64,000 bases of DNA from NCBI GenBank assembly GCA_043228905.1, contig JBHGNT010000001.1, positions 12,710,001 through 12,774,000 on the forward strand, written 5' to 3'. The stretch comes from Azolla caroliniana (taxonomy: Eukaryota; Polypodiophyta). Positions 30,290-40,631 of this stretch are shown here, one piece after another; the first letter of the stretch is position 1; each line of letters opens with the position of its first letter. A program made the translations under genes and the position numbers. The notes beneath the pieces are model-generated. The model was given only the letters and a program-made list of their open reading frames with translations, had not been told where the DNA came from and made no database searches.

Positions 30290-33004
30290 TTAAAATGTAC
30301 TGGGACATGGTTCTAGCACTGAGCATACTTCCGAAGAAAGAAGCCTCTCTGCGTCCTCTTGCATTCCAGAGGCTGCATAAATGCTAGCCATAAGCACATA
30401 TGCTGCAGCAGAACCAGCTTGTAATTGTACTGCCATATCAAAAGCCCGTTTCCCAACCATCACATTTCCCCACTTCTTACAAGCACCTAACAAGGCTACC
30501 CAAACTGAAGGATCATTTGACGGTGGCATTGTCTTAATCACTGACAGAGCCTTGTCAAAGTGCCCAGCACATCCATAGATAACCACCATGCACATATGGT
30601 GCTCCACCTCTAGCGCGATGCGATACTTCCTGCTCATGTTTGTAAAATAAGTTTGGGCTATATCCAAGAGGCCGGAATGGCTACATGCATTTAGAATACA
30701 CAGAAATGTGACTGCATCTGGAGAGAGACCCTCCCCTTGTATTCGTTCCAAGCAATTCAGTGCTTTACAGCCTTGCCCTTGTTGGGCATACCCTGCAATT
30801 AATACATTCCAAGTGACAATGTCTCGAGTGGGAAGATCTTCAAGGACTTGCTGTGCTCTTGCAAGCACTCCACATCGGGTGTACATGTCCACCAAAGCTG
30901 TGCCAAGCATGAGATCCTTCACCAACAACTTCCTGCTTAGAATCTCGTTGTGAATTTTTTCGCCCTTGTTAATGGCCCCTATCAACCCACAAACTTTCAA
31001 GATGGATGTTAACGTGAACAGGTCTGGGGTGAGGCCCTCATTTTGCATTTGTTCAAAACAGTACAGTGCTTCTTGTGCTTTCTCCTGCTGGGCGAACCCT
31101 GAAATCATTGCAGACCAAGAGATTACATTTCGAATGGGAAGCTCCTCGAGAACTTCTTGTGCTTTAGTAAGAATGCCGCACTTTGCATACATATCCACCA
31201 GAGCTGTGCCCAGCACAATGTTATCCTTCAAAATTGCCTTACTGACAATTTGATCATGGATCTGCTTGCCCTTGTCAATAGCATGTATATTACCACAGGC
31301 ATTCAATATGCATGTGAATGTGACCATGTCTGGAGAAAGGCCCTCACCTTGCATCTGTTGGAAACACTGTAGAGCATCAGAACCTTTCCCCTGTTGCGCA
31401 TACCCTGCAATCAGTGCAGACCAAGAGATTACATTCCGAGCTGGAAGCTCTTCCAACACTTCTTGCGATTTCACAAGCAAACCACACTTAGCGTACATGT
31501 CTACCAACGCATTGCCAAGTATGATATTCTTCTCCAATAAACCTACGATCGCAATCTCTTTGTGAACTTCTTTGCCCTTATCAATAGCTCCTGCATTGCC
31601 ACAGGCCTTCAGGATGCAAGTGAACGTTACCATGTTTGGATAAATGCCCTGCTTTCGCATTTGTTCAAAACAGCTCAATGCTTCATGATCTTGCTTATGT
31701 TGGACATACCCTGTAATTAAAGTGTTCCAAGAGACAACATCTCGAACAAGAAGCTCATCGTGTACTTGTTGTGCTTTTGCAAGCTTTCCACATTTGGCAT
31801 ACATATCCACCAATGCAGTACCAAGCACGATATCTTTCTCCAGTAAAGCCTTATCCACAATCTCCTCATGAATTTGTTTGCCCTTATCAACAGTTCCTGT
31901 GCTCCCACAGGCCTTCAAGATTTCAACATAAGTGACTGCATTTGGAGAGAGTCCTTTGCTTTGCATCTGTGCAAAACAATTCAGTGCTTCATAGCCTTGC
32001 CCTTCCTCCATATATCCTGCAATCAGTGCATTCCATGAGTCAACACTTTGAATATGAAGATTTTCATGGAGATGTTGTGCTTTTATAAGCATGCCACATT
32101 TAGCATACATATCAACCAACGCACTGGCAAGAACACCTTTCTCCAGCAAGCCCCTGCTGATAATTTGATCATTGATCTTCTCACCCTTGTCTATAGCTCC
32201 AATGCTTGCACATGCCTTAATGATATGAAGGAATGTAACTTCATTTGGACAGATACCCTCCCATTGCATTATTTCAAAACAGTTCAGTGCTTGATGACCT
32301 TGACAATGCTGCACATACCCGCCAATGAGCGCATTCCAAGAGATCACATCCCGGACACATAGCTCGTCATGCACTTGTTGTGCTTTTGCAAGAACACCAC
32401 ATTTGACATACATATCTACCAAAGAAGTAGCAAGAACAGTATCCTTCTCCAGCAAACTCCTCTTGACTATTTCATTATGGATTTCTTTTCCCTTACTAAT
32501 AGCACCTAGGTTTCCGCAAGCCTTTAAGAGGCAAGTGAAGGTGATGGCATTTGCAGCTATGCCCTCGCTTCGCATTTGTTCAAAACAATCCAGTGCTTTG
32601 CGTCCTTGCCCAGACTTGGCATACCCTGCAATGAGTGCAGACCAAGAGACCACATCCCGGATGCAAAGCTCATCATGCACTTGGTGTGCTTTTGCAATCA
32701 TTCCACATTTAACATACATGTCTACCAAAGCATTTCCGAGCACAACATTCTTCTGCAGCAAGCCACTGCAGACAATGTCATCGTGAACTTTCACCGCCAT
32801 GTCGATAGATCGTATCCTGACACAGGCCTTCAGGAGGTAAGTGAAAGTGAAGGCATTGGGGGAGATGTTCTCATTTTGCATCTGCTCAAAGCAAGCCAGT
32901 GCTTGAAGAGATTGCCCCTGCTTCATATATCCCCATATTGCCGTGTTCCAAGAGCTAACGTTACTTCCTAGCCTCTGTCTCTGTGCATTTGCAAAGGGTG
33001 CCAT
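30290..33004 (-). CDS. PLS-class pentatricopeptide repeat protein, intron-free (PPR-1)
   Basis: This is a single 904-codon frame. The repeat pattern P-L-S recurs about every 101 residues. There are about eight triplets, each with an anchor such as SWSALIAGYA, then ALxCFEQMQxEG, xxxTFTCILKACG, KGKxIHxEIV and ALVDMYAKCG. The C-terminal part (HHMCMVVIYGCAGHFDKAL...MPPSNDPSVWVALLGACKKWGN) is an E-type extension. The DYW deaminase domain is absent. An in-frame TAG lies three codons before the ATG, so the start is bounded. The protein begins inside a repeat with no clear organelle presequence. PLS proteins bind organelle RNA one base per repeat, usually for C-to-U editing. Without DYW this one would need a partner deaminase. 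Localisation and target are unknown. The final 18 residues (from about LLSSEV) do not look like the usual E+ continuation. Confidence 0.9.
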   Translation of the reverse strand: MAPFANAQRQRLGSNVSSWNTAIWGYMKQGQSLQALACFEQMQNENISPNAFTFTYLLKACVRIRSIDMAVKVHDDIVCSGLLQKNVVLGNALVDMYVKCGMIAKAHQVHDELCIRDVVSWSALIAGYAKSGQGRKALDCFEQMRSEGIAANAITFTCLLKACGNLGAISKGKEIHNEIVKRSLLEKDTVLATSLVDMYVKCGVLAKAQQVHDELCVRDVISWNALIGGYVQHCQGHQALNCFEIMQWEGICPNEVTFLHIIKACASIGAIDKGEKINDQIISRGLLEKGVLASALVDMYAKCGMLIKAQHLHENLHIQSVDSWNALIAGYMEEGQGYEALNCFAQMQSKGLSPNAVTYVEILKACGSTGTVDKGKQIHEEIVDKALLEKDIVLGTALVDMYAKCGKLAKAQQVHDELLVRDVVSWNTLITGYVQHKQDHEALSCFEQMRKQGIYPNMVTFTCILKACGNAGAIDKGKEVHKEIAIVGLLEKNIILGNALVDMYAKCGLLVKSQEVLEELPARNVISWSALIAGYAQQGKGSDALQCFQQMQGEGLSPDMVTFTCILNACGNIHAIDKGKQIHDQIVSKAILKDNIVLGTALVDMYAKCGILTKAQEVLEELPIRNVISWSAMISGFAQQEKAQEALYCFEQMQNEGLTPDLFTLTSILKVCGLIGAINKGEKIHNEILSRKLLVKDLMLGTALVDMYTRCGVLARAQQVLEDLPTRDIVTWNVLIAGYAQQGQGCKALNCLERIQGEGLSPDAVTFLCILNACSHSGLLDIAQTYFTNMSRKYRIALEVEHHMCMVVIYGCAGHFDKALSVIKTMPPSNDPSVWVALLGACKKWGNVMVGKRAFDMAVQLQAGSAAAYVLMASIYAASGMQEDAERLLSSEVCSVLEPCPSTF

Positions 33005-33240
33005 CCATAGCTAATCTCCTTTCCATAACCTCTCTTCTTCGACCCTCGCAACAGCTAACATTACATCCTAGTCTATGCTACCACAATTCAGTGGGTGCCA
33101 CAGCCACATATGTATGTATGTATACAAATTACAATACATACATACATACATATGCCTCTTCTTACTAGCAGCGAGAGGGAGACAGACTCTCTCTCTCTCT
33201 CTCTCTCTCCATTTTTATCTCAACTTATATTACTTTCACC
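33005..33240. other. Upstream region of PPR-1 with TATG/CATA and CT microsatellites
   Basis: A tatgtatgtatgta run (33111-33126) is mirrored by catacatacatacata (about 33137-33153), which could form a hairpin. A CT microsatellite occupies 33187-33210. These lie within 200 bp upstream of the PPR-1 start codon on its promoter side. Confidence 0.6.
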
Positions 33241-33688
33241 TAACAATCGGCAACGGTTTGGTTCGAGAGGGTCCAAACCGAACCATTAAAAAAGTTTGAA
33301 ACTTGAACCGAACTGAACCGAACCACGAAACTGTTAAACCGAACCATTAAAAAAATATTTCTAACTGTTAAGCCATTAAACCGGTAAAACCGTGGTTTCG
33401 TGGTTCAGTTTCAGTTTTCAGTTTGGGTCAAATTTTAAATTTTAAAATTTTAAAATTTTAAAAAAATCATTATTTAAATTTTAAAGATTTTCCTAAAATT
33501 TGAGAGTAAGGCATGAAAATGAAAAGATTGTTTAAAAACAATTTTTTTAAAAAATTGTAAAAAATAAAAAACCGTTAAACTGTTTAAACCGTGGTTTCTA
33601 ACTATTGAAACCGAACAGAACCGTTTAAACTGTTAAGCCGCAATTTCGTAGTTCGGTTCGGTTCAAACCGAACCGTTGCCGATTGTTA
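33241..33688. repeat. hAT-like MITE (copy B), with imperfect 8-bp target duplication
   Basis: The left end taacaatcggcaacggtt and right end aaccgttgccgattgtta are perfect 18-bp inverted repeats. The flanking octamers ctttcacc (33233-33240) and ttttcacc (33689-33696) differ at one base. The interior holds many gaaccgaacc and cggttcggtt words around an AT-rich core, as in copy A (14389-14755), but is 81 bp longer. There is no coding capacity. Confidence 0.85.
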
Positions 33689-33696
33689 TTTTCACC

Positions 33697-34049
33697 TTAA
33701 AACCACTCCTAATACAATTTTCTTACTCTTAGACTTTAGTGCAATCTCTACCTATACCTAATGTAGGTGAAGGCAACTTCCCATAAAGTGATTAGAAAAC
33801 CTGAATATTCTGCATTTGCCGAAATGATCCCCTCATGCTCCAAACGTCCATAAAATAATTCCATAGCCTTTCACCCCCCCATGTCTACCGTCGAACATGA
33901 AAGCCTTACACATATTCTAAAAATTGGAACATGAAGCTGAGATCTCATCTCAATCGTTTATTTTCATTGGGGGTTGTAGAGTTGGGAGATGTGGTGGGTA
34001 ATGCATCTCAAAGGTTGTCGGAATTTGAAGATGATGAACGATGGTTATG
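33697..34049. other. Short intergenic stretch, no gene seen
   Basis: The stretch is AT-rich and I recognise nothing in it. Confidence 0.5.
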
Positions 34050-34470
34050 TATTCCCCCAAATTATGGATTTATTCGGAAGAAATTACGAGATATACTATT
34101 GTTGCAATGATCTCTGCCAATGAAAGCAAATGGTGCTCATTGGATGGATTGATGGCCATTATAGGTGACTATAAATATATTGTATTATCATTTTGTGGCA
34201 ATTACCTAAAGAAGAAAAGGTGTGGAATGTATGTAAGTCAATTGCAAGGTGGGGGCAAATATCACAATGTGTTGTTTGGCATCTTTGTTTTCTATTTCGT
34301 GCAAAGGTATTCATATGGAGAGTCATAATTGATGGGCTCCCATTAAGTTTAACCTTAAGGAAATGAGGACTAGGATCAAGTACATGCTTCTTTTGCACCA
34401 TTCCATTCGAGGACAATACACAAGGTTAATTAAATATCCTATAGCTCATATTAGTTGGGACTATGACAAG
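34050..34470 (+). mobile_element. LINE 3'-end fragment (zinc-binding RVT region)
   Basis: In one + frame the segment at about 34205-34350 reads PKEEKVWNVCKSIARWG and then AKVFIWRVIIDGLPLSLTLR. After a stop comes CFFCTIPFEDNT (about 34388-34423). This matches the W...K.F.WR...LPL..TL...C.FC pattern of the zf-RVT region near the end of plant LINE ORF2. The fragment is short and frameshifted. Confidence 0.6.
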
Positions 34471-34479
34471 TTTTATCGT

Positions 34480-35400
34480 GTTATCATTTGAGGCCTCAAA
34501 ATGTGTTTTTGCTTAATTGACCAGGTCAAGGCTCACAAATGGAATTTATATTGTTGTTTTGTGGACTTTCACAAAGCCTTAGGCACAGTCCTTAAAGAGT
34601 AGTTGTTTGATAGACTTAAAAGCTTGGAAGTACTGAATGACATGATTTAGTCATTGATGCCTTATACGAGTAAGTCTCCAGGTGCATATGGTGTCCAAGT
34701 AATTTATCTAATTTCTTCACTAGCACCATTGGTGTAAAATAAGCTGGACCCCTATCAGTGACTATTTTTGGAATCCACATGGATGAGATTACTGATTTTA
34801 TTGCACATAAACGAGGCACCAGAGTAGACCTAGGGGGTACAACGTCAATATATTGCTTTATGCAAACAATGTAGTTCTACTCTCTAAGTTTGAAAACGAC
34901 CTACATAGGCATCTTAATGCCTTAGATGACTTTTGCACACAAGGAGGAATGATAGTGAATCTAGGGAAAACTAAAGTCCTTATCTTCCATACCTCTGCTC
35001 CGGTTAAGACTAAATGTAGCCTAATGCTCTCTAATAGACAAGTTGAGGTGGTCAAATCTTATGTATATCTTGGAGTCACTTTTAGTGCTTGCTCAAGTAA
35101 ATGTTTTATGACACATGCAACAAAAGATAGATTAATAAGAGGATATGTGTCCCGCTCACTCTAAAAGAGACAATCCCACTAGGCATACTTCCAAGAGCCA
35201 AGAACAAAGGTTGGCTCTTCGACTCCTTAATGACCCCTTCCCTCATGTATGCAACAATGGTTTGGTCGGGGCTACCACCTTTCATGTGGTCATAGTTAAT
35301 GATGTTATCTAGACAAATCAGAAGAAAACAACAATGCTACATGAAATCATTAGAGAAGAGTTTAGTTTACCCCCTATGCTATTATAAGCACTCAACTAAT
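34480..35400 (+). mobile_element. Decayed LINE reverse transcriptase fragment
   Basis: LIDQVKAHKWNLYCCFVDFHKAL (about 34517-34582) carries the RT palm motif. MLYANNVVLLSKFENDL (from 34853) is the catalytic FADDVVLLS-type box with both aspartates changed to asparagine. It is followed by LNALDDFC...GMIVNLGKTKVLIF. A later frame (about 35180-35280) shows a LFDSLMTPSLMYATMVWSG-type segment. It resembles the LINE in protease intron 2. An unrelated antisense Gypsy integrase piece seems to interrupt it at 34616-34819. Confidence 0.75.
34616..34819 (-). mobile_element. Gypsy integrase core fragment, antisense within the LINE remnant
   Basis: The - strand reads WIPKIVTDRGPAYFTP and then LDKLLGHHMHLETYSYK. 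This matches the second aspartate region and following segment of Ty3/Gypsy integrases (pattern G.P..I.TDRG..F.S.FW..L...LG..L...T.YHPQ). Only about 60 residues are visible, with no LTR or RT nearby. It is a small relic. Confidence 0.5.
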
Positions 35401-37072
35401 AGTTTTTATTAATAAGATACATGGTCATTGACAAGATCGGTTATCTCAGCAAGCTTTCGAGGCATCTCGATCACTCTATGAGTTCATGGATAATAAATCA
35501 GTTCCATATTCAGTAAATGTTTATGTTTATACTAGATATTCAGTTCCATATTGCTAACAATCTAATACTATATGGGCACCAAAGGTAAAGTGTAACTACC
35601 ACTACCAAACCCTCTTAAGACTTCTGTATTGGGAGACATTTGCGCACACATTTATACTTATCCTTTCGTAGGCTAGATGAGCTATCACCTTCTACAAAAT
35701 ACATGATCATGACCTAACTGGAGTGGAATTTAATTATGCCTAGCCAAGGAGAATTATACATGCACATGCATATATGTTACCCATAGGGGTTTATTGCCAA
35801 AAAGGTCGAAAGGCCAGATGAAGTGTGAAAGGGCCAAATAGCCGAAAGCTGAAAGTAGTATGAAAAGGCCGAAGTCTGGATAATAATGTATATTTCCTAA
35901 TTAGATATCGTCAAAAATAATATTGCCGAATTATGTATTAATTAGAAAATTGTAAATAGTAGATCGTTAACGATATGTCATATGATATTGCAATTGTAAG
36001 ATTGGAAACGCTATGCCGATTGGCATTGTAACTTCTCCATGTCTTTCCTATATAAAGGGGGCATGTGAATTGTATATAGGGGTTTAATAGAAAGATATCT
36101 TTTGGTGATATATTGTCTGTGTCGTATTCTTGTGTGTCTATGATCTATTCTGATTTTATAAGTTAAGTGTTGTGTGCATAGTCGATTCAACCATAGCCAA
36201 TCTGAACAAGAGCCGACCATCGGTTAGTTATTTTTGTTTGCGATCTATTCCCCACATATAATTTATGGATGTCATATTACAAGCTAGACGAGAGAATGTT
36301 ACTTGCTTTAGTTTTTTGCAGGTTTGTTACATGTGCACAATGCTTAAGCAATGTGTTTCTTGCATTCTCTTGACCTTGATCACTTAGTCATACACTCATG
36401 ATGGGCTCAGTTTGGATGGGACTCATCCTCGCGTTCAAGGAGCATCACAAGGTAGAGGTGTGATGTCTAGGTGTTGTATCAGAGAGGGGACGAGAGGATT
36501 AAGTGAAACAACTCCTTGATACGAATTGATCCTAGAGAGGGGAAGAGAGGAAACATGACCATTTCACCCAAAAAATATAAAAGAGAGAACCCCACCTGCC
36601 AAGGACATTGTGATGCACACCATAAGTAGTATTTCCACATTCATGTTTCGTGTTTCAAACATGGATGTTTCTTCTTAAGCAGTACAGGCATCAATACAAA
36701 AATAATGTTTGATGAAAGCATTTACTCATATCACTAGGGGCAGAGGAGGGATGGATGGTGGGATAAAGGGCCAACAAATTCAATTTCCAAATTGGCAATT
36801 AAGGATTATAAAGCATTTAAAATTTTGAGTGATCCAGATCACATATTTCTCACTCAGTATATGTATGAAGAACCGAAAAAGGATAACCATCAAATATGGA
36901 GGGATCTGAATTCCTTTTTAGTTTTGCTTGCTATATACACTTACAAGGAACTCCTTATGTTGGAATTTTCGAGTGAGGTACCCAGTACAAATCTGTGGTG
37001 AGAAGGCAGAAGAGTTCCTAAATCAACTTTCTGGCTTCCAATATAGAAATTTCATCTTCTGTGTCTTCAACA
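35401..37072. other. Intergenic region downstream of PPR-2, possible solo LTR
   Basis: I see no gene. The segment 35780-36230 has repeated gccgaaa and ggccga words (about 35805-35880), a TATA-like tatataaaggggg (about 36048) and a run of short repeated words toward 36230. This layout is seen in plant LTRs. I could not define TG...CA ends or a target duplication, so a solo LTR is only a suggestion. A diverged continuation of the PPR-2 E domain may lie just past the PPR-2 stop (about 37020-37080). Confidence 0.4.
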
Positions 37073-39997
37073 TTATCCACATTGTGCTTTGGCTACATAA
37101 TTATTACCAGCAGTTGCACAACTATCATCTAGTTGTACCACCTGATCAAAGGCCCATTTCCCAACCTTCATATTCCCCCATTTTTTACAAGCACCTAACA
37201 GTGTGGGCCAAACTGCACTAAAATCATGAGAAGGTAGTGTCTTGATCACAGACATTGGCATAGCAAAATGTCCTGCACATCCAAAACAAATCACCATGTA
37301 AATAAAGGTCTCTATGTATAGTTTAATACTGCAGTTTCTGATTATATGGCCAAAACACATTTGAATTTCATCTAATAGCAGTGATTGGTTACAAGCATTC
37401 AGAACACATAGGAAGGTAACCCTATCTGGACATAGGCCCTCACGTTGCATTTGCTCAAAACAACACAATGCTTCATGACCTTGTCTCTGTTGTGCATAAT
37501 TTCCAATTAATGCAGACCAAGAGACTACATTACGTTGACGAAGCTCTTCAAATAATTGATGTGCTTTTGAAAGCAAACCACATTTTCCATACATATCAAC
37601 CAACGCAGTCCCAAGCACTACATTATTATCCAGCAGGCCACGGATTACGATCTCCTTGTGAATTTGTTTGCCCTTTTCAATTGCACCAATGCTTCCACAG
37701 GCCTTCAAGATAGAACTGAAGATGACCGCATCTGGAGAGAGTATATCACCTTGCATTTGCTCAAAACACTTCAGTGCTTCATGACATTGACAATCTTGTA
37801 CATACCCTGCAATCAGTGTAGACCATGAAATTATGTCTTGAATGTCAAGTTTGTCATGCATTTCTTGTGCTTTTGCAAGAAGGCCCCTTTTGGCATACAT
37901 ATCGACCAACATAGTCTGGAGCAAAATATCCGTCTCCAACAAGCCTCTACCAAAACTTATATCATGAATATGCTTTTCCTCTTTGATATCTCCATTAATG
38001 CAATAGGCCTTCAAAATGCAAATGTATGTGGTTGCATTTGGACACAGCCCCTCACTTTGCATCAATTCAAGGCAATTCAATGCCTGGAGACCTTGACCCT
38101 GGTTGGCATACCCTACAATCAATGCATTCCAAGAGACAATATTTCGCACACCAAATTCATTATGCACTTGCTGTGCTTTTGCAAGCTCACCACATTTAGC
38201 ATACATACTTACTAATGATGTGACTAGCACAATATCGTTCTTCAGTAGTTTCCTACTAACAAGCTCATCATGAATTTCTTTTCCTTTATCAATAGCTCCT
38301 GTGATGCTACAAGCTTTCAAGGCACAAATGAAGGTGATTGCATCAGGAGAGAGCCCCTCGTCTTGCATTTGTTCAAAACAGGTCAAGGCTAGATCAGCTT
38401 GTCCATGTTGCTGATATCCTGATATTAAAGCAGACCAAGAGGCTACATTTTGGATGCCAAAATCCTCATGGACTTCCCATGCTTTATTAAAATCACCACA
38501 TTTAGCATACATATTTACCACTGCAGTGCCTAGCATGGTGTGCTTACCTAGAAATCCTCTCCCGACAATTTCATTATGAATCTGTTTGGCTTTGTTAATA
38601 GCTCCTGTCATACCACAGGCCTTCAAGACAGAAATGAAGGTGATTGCATCGGGAGCAAAGCCCTCGCTTTTCATCTGTTCAAAACAGTTTAGTGCTGCAG
38701 AACCTTCTCCATGTTGCACATATCCAGAAATTAGTGCAGACCAAGAAATCACATCATGAGCATAAAGATTATCATGTATTTGTTCTGCTTTTGTAAGGAG
38801 ACCGAACTTGGCATACATATCCACTAAAGCAGTGCCAAGCACAACATCTTCCCTTAAAATACCCGAGTTAACTATCTTGTTATGGATTTCTTGACCCTTT
38901 TCTATAGCTCCCGCGATGCTACAAGCTTTCAAGATGCAAATGAATGTGACTGTATTCGGAGAGAGGCCATCACTTTGCATGCACTCAAAAAGGTTCAAGG
39001 CTTCATGACCTCTCCCTTGCTGGACATACCCTGCGATTCGTGCATTACAAGAAGCCACATCTCGAACACCAAGTTCTTCATGTAATTGTTGTGCGTGCAT
39101 GTGCCGACCACATTCAGAATACATATCCTGTAACGCGATGCGAACCGTAGTATCTTTGTCCAAATGCTGACTGAGAATTGCAACATGAATGTGTTTGCCC
39201 CACTTCACAGCTGCTATGCTTCCACAGGCCTTTAAGATACAAACAAATATGACCGCATCTGGAAAGAGGTTCTCGGTTAGCATCTGCCAGAAACATTCTA
39301 GAGCTGTACAACCTTGCCCATGCTGTACATACCCCACGATCAATGCAGACCATGAGACTGTATCTCGAGCATAAAGTTGATCATGCACTCTGTGTGCATT
39401 CACAACCACACTGCACTTGACATACATATCTACCAATGCAGTACCAAGCAGATGATCGTGTTTCAGCATGCCATCACCAACAATCACACTATGAATTTGT
39501 TTGCCTTTCTCCATAGCACCTTTGATGCCACATGCTTTTAAGGTACAAGTAAAGGTGATTGCGTTTGGAGAGAGACCCTCAGCCTGCATCCTTCCAAAAT
39601 AGTCTAGAGCCTCATGACATTGACACTCTTGGACATGCCCTGAAATCAATGCAGACCAAGAGATGACATCTCGAACACAGAGTTTGTCATGCACATGCAG
39701 CGCTTCTGAAAGCAGGCCGCATTTCAGGTACATATGAAGCAAAGCAGTTCCAAGAAGAAGATTGCTCTCCAAGAAGCCACCGCTGAGAATTTGCGCATGG
39801 ATTTCTTTGCCCTTGTCAATGGCCACTCTGCTGCCACAGGACTTGAGAATGCAAAGGAAGGTGAGTGCATTGGGACATATGGAGTGGCAGCGCATCCGTA
39901 CGAACCATCGCAAGGCTTCATCGTCTCGGCCCTGTTTAGCAGCCACAGAGATCAGAGAATTCCAACTCACTAAGCTCTCAAGGTTTAACAAGCTCAT
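37073..39997 (-). CDS. PLS-class pentatricopeptide repeat protein, intron-free (PPR-2)
   Basis: This is a 974-codon frame from the first ATG (39997). An in-frame TGA lies upstream, so the start is bounded. About nine P-L-S triplets are visible by their anchors (SWNSLISVAAK, SWSALISGHVQ, SWSALIVGYVQ, a variant SCNARIAGYVQ, SWSALISGYVQ and so on). The C-terminal MSVIKTLPSHDFSAVWPTLLGACKKWGN starts an E-type domain that ends abruptly at AKAQCG. No DYW domain or clear transit peptide is present. It is paralogous to PPR-1, on the same strand with 4.1 kb between them, so a local duplication is likely. By family knowledge it should bind organelle RNA. The lost C-terminus suggests reduced function or a helper role. 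Both genes keep about 900 clean codons, so neither is an old pseudogene. Confidence 0.88.
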   Translation of the reverse strand: MSLLNLESLVSWNSLISVAAKQGRDDEALRWFVRMRCHSICPNALTFLCILKSCGSRVAIDKGKEIHAQILSGGFLESNLLLGTALLHMYLKCGLLSEALHVHDKLCVRDVISWSALISGHVQECQCHEALDYFGRMQAEGLSPNAITFTCTLKACGIKGAMEKGKQIHSVIVGDGMLKHDHLLGTALVDMYVKCSVVVNAHRVHDQLYARDTVSWSALIVGYVQHGQGCTALECFWQMLTENLFPDAVIFVCILKACGSIAAVKWGKHIHVAILSQHLDKDTTVRIALQDMYSECGRHMHAQQLHEELGVRDVASCNARIAGYVQQGRGHEALNLFECMQSDGLSPNTVTFICILKACSIAGAIEKGQEIHNKIVNSGILREDVVLGTALVDMYAKFGLLTKAEQIHDNLYAHDVISWSALISGYVQHGEGSAALNCFEQMKSEGFAPDAITFISVLKACGMTGAINKAKQIHNEIVGRGFLGKHTMLGTAVVNMYAKCGDFNKAWEVHEDFGIQNVASWSALISGYQQHGQADLALTCFEQMQDEGLSPDAITFICALKACSITGAIDKGKEIHDELVSRKLLKNDIVLVTSLVSMYAKCGELAKAQQVHNEFGVRNIVSWNALIVGYANQGQGLQALNCLELMQSEGLCPNATTYICILKAYCINGDIKEEKHIHDISFGRGLLETDILLQTMLVDMYAKRGLLAKAQEMHDKLDIQDIISWSTLIAGYVQDCQCHEALKCFEQMQGDILSPDAVIFSSILKACGSIGAIEKGKQIHKEIVIRGLLDNNVVLGTALVDMYGKCGLLSKAHQLFEELRQRNVVSWSALIGNYAQQRQGHEALCCFEQMQREGLCPDRVTFLCVLNACNQSLLLDEIQMCFGHIIRNCSIKLYIETFIYMVICFGCAGHFAMPMSVIKTLPSHDFSAVWPTLLGACKKWGNMKVGKWAFDQVVQLDDSCATAGNNYVAKAQCG

Positions 39998-40631
39998 CAC
40001 CGCATCATCATCTGTCCCATTTCATTCACTCGCAATCCAATACTACATACATCATTCACCATGTACAACATACGTATGTACATACATATGTAGCTCGTTG
40101 TGTCTATTATACACCAAATCATAAATAGTCGTTGGCGAGGGAATTGCGGCCATAGACAAGTGCAAGTCGCTCGAAGCATGGCGCGTGCGATCTGCACCGT
40201 TCGATTAGGATAAGAAAGAACGCGCAAATTTTTATTTTGTCAGAGGTCGCCCAACCTTGTCAGAGGTCCGCCAACTCTGAGTCGTCGGTCGCCCAACTAC
40301 ATTTGGTTGCCCAACTCCGACCGTTGCAGGTCGCCCAACCAAATGTATTATTTCCACCAAAATCTTCAAATAAGTCTTCAAAACTTACAATAATATATCA
40401 AACAGTCACAGAATCCAACGTTAAAAATTCCAAAATCGACGAACTTCACCATACTTAAAACTTAGACTTTACAACAAATAATCATCTTAAAACATAAAAC
40501 TTAAAACATATATAAACTTATAACATACTTGAAACATAAAACTTAAAACATGCTTTTAACATAAATCCACTTTAGACATACTTCATTCGTAAACCCAATT
40601 GCAATGGTTCGCAAAACCACTCAAGCCGTGC
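39998..40631. other. PPR-2 upstream region with GTCGCCCAAC-type short repeats
   Basis: Between about 40240 and 40345 the words gtcgcccaac, gtccgccaac and gttgcccaac occur six times, spaced 14-30 bp apart. The rest is A-rich with several 'aaaacataaaacttaaaaca' words (about 40485-40560). No gene was recognised. Confidence 0.55.

Noticed and set aside
30381-33299. Long open frames on the + strand opposite PPR-1, and similar ones opposite PPR-2
   Set aside because: They are mirror frames caused by the regular codon makeup of PPR repeats. They show the same 100-codon periodicity and no domain of their own.
35780-36230. Possible solo LTR with gccgaaa words and a TATA-like box
   Set aside because: No TG...CA borders or target duplication could be fixed, so it is mentioned only in the intergenic entry.
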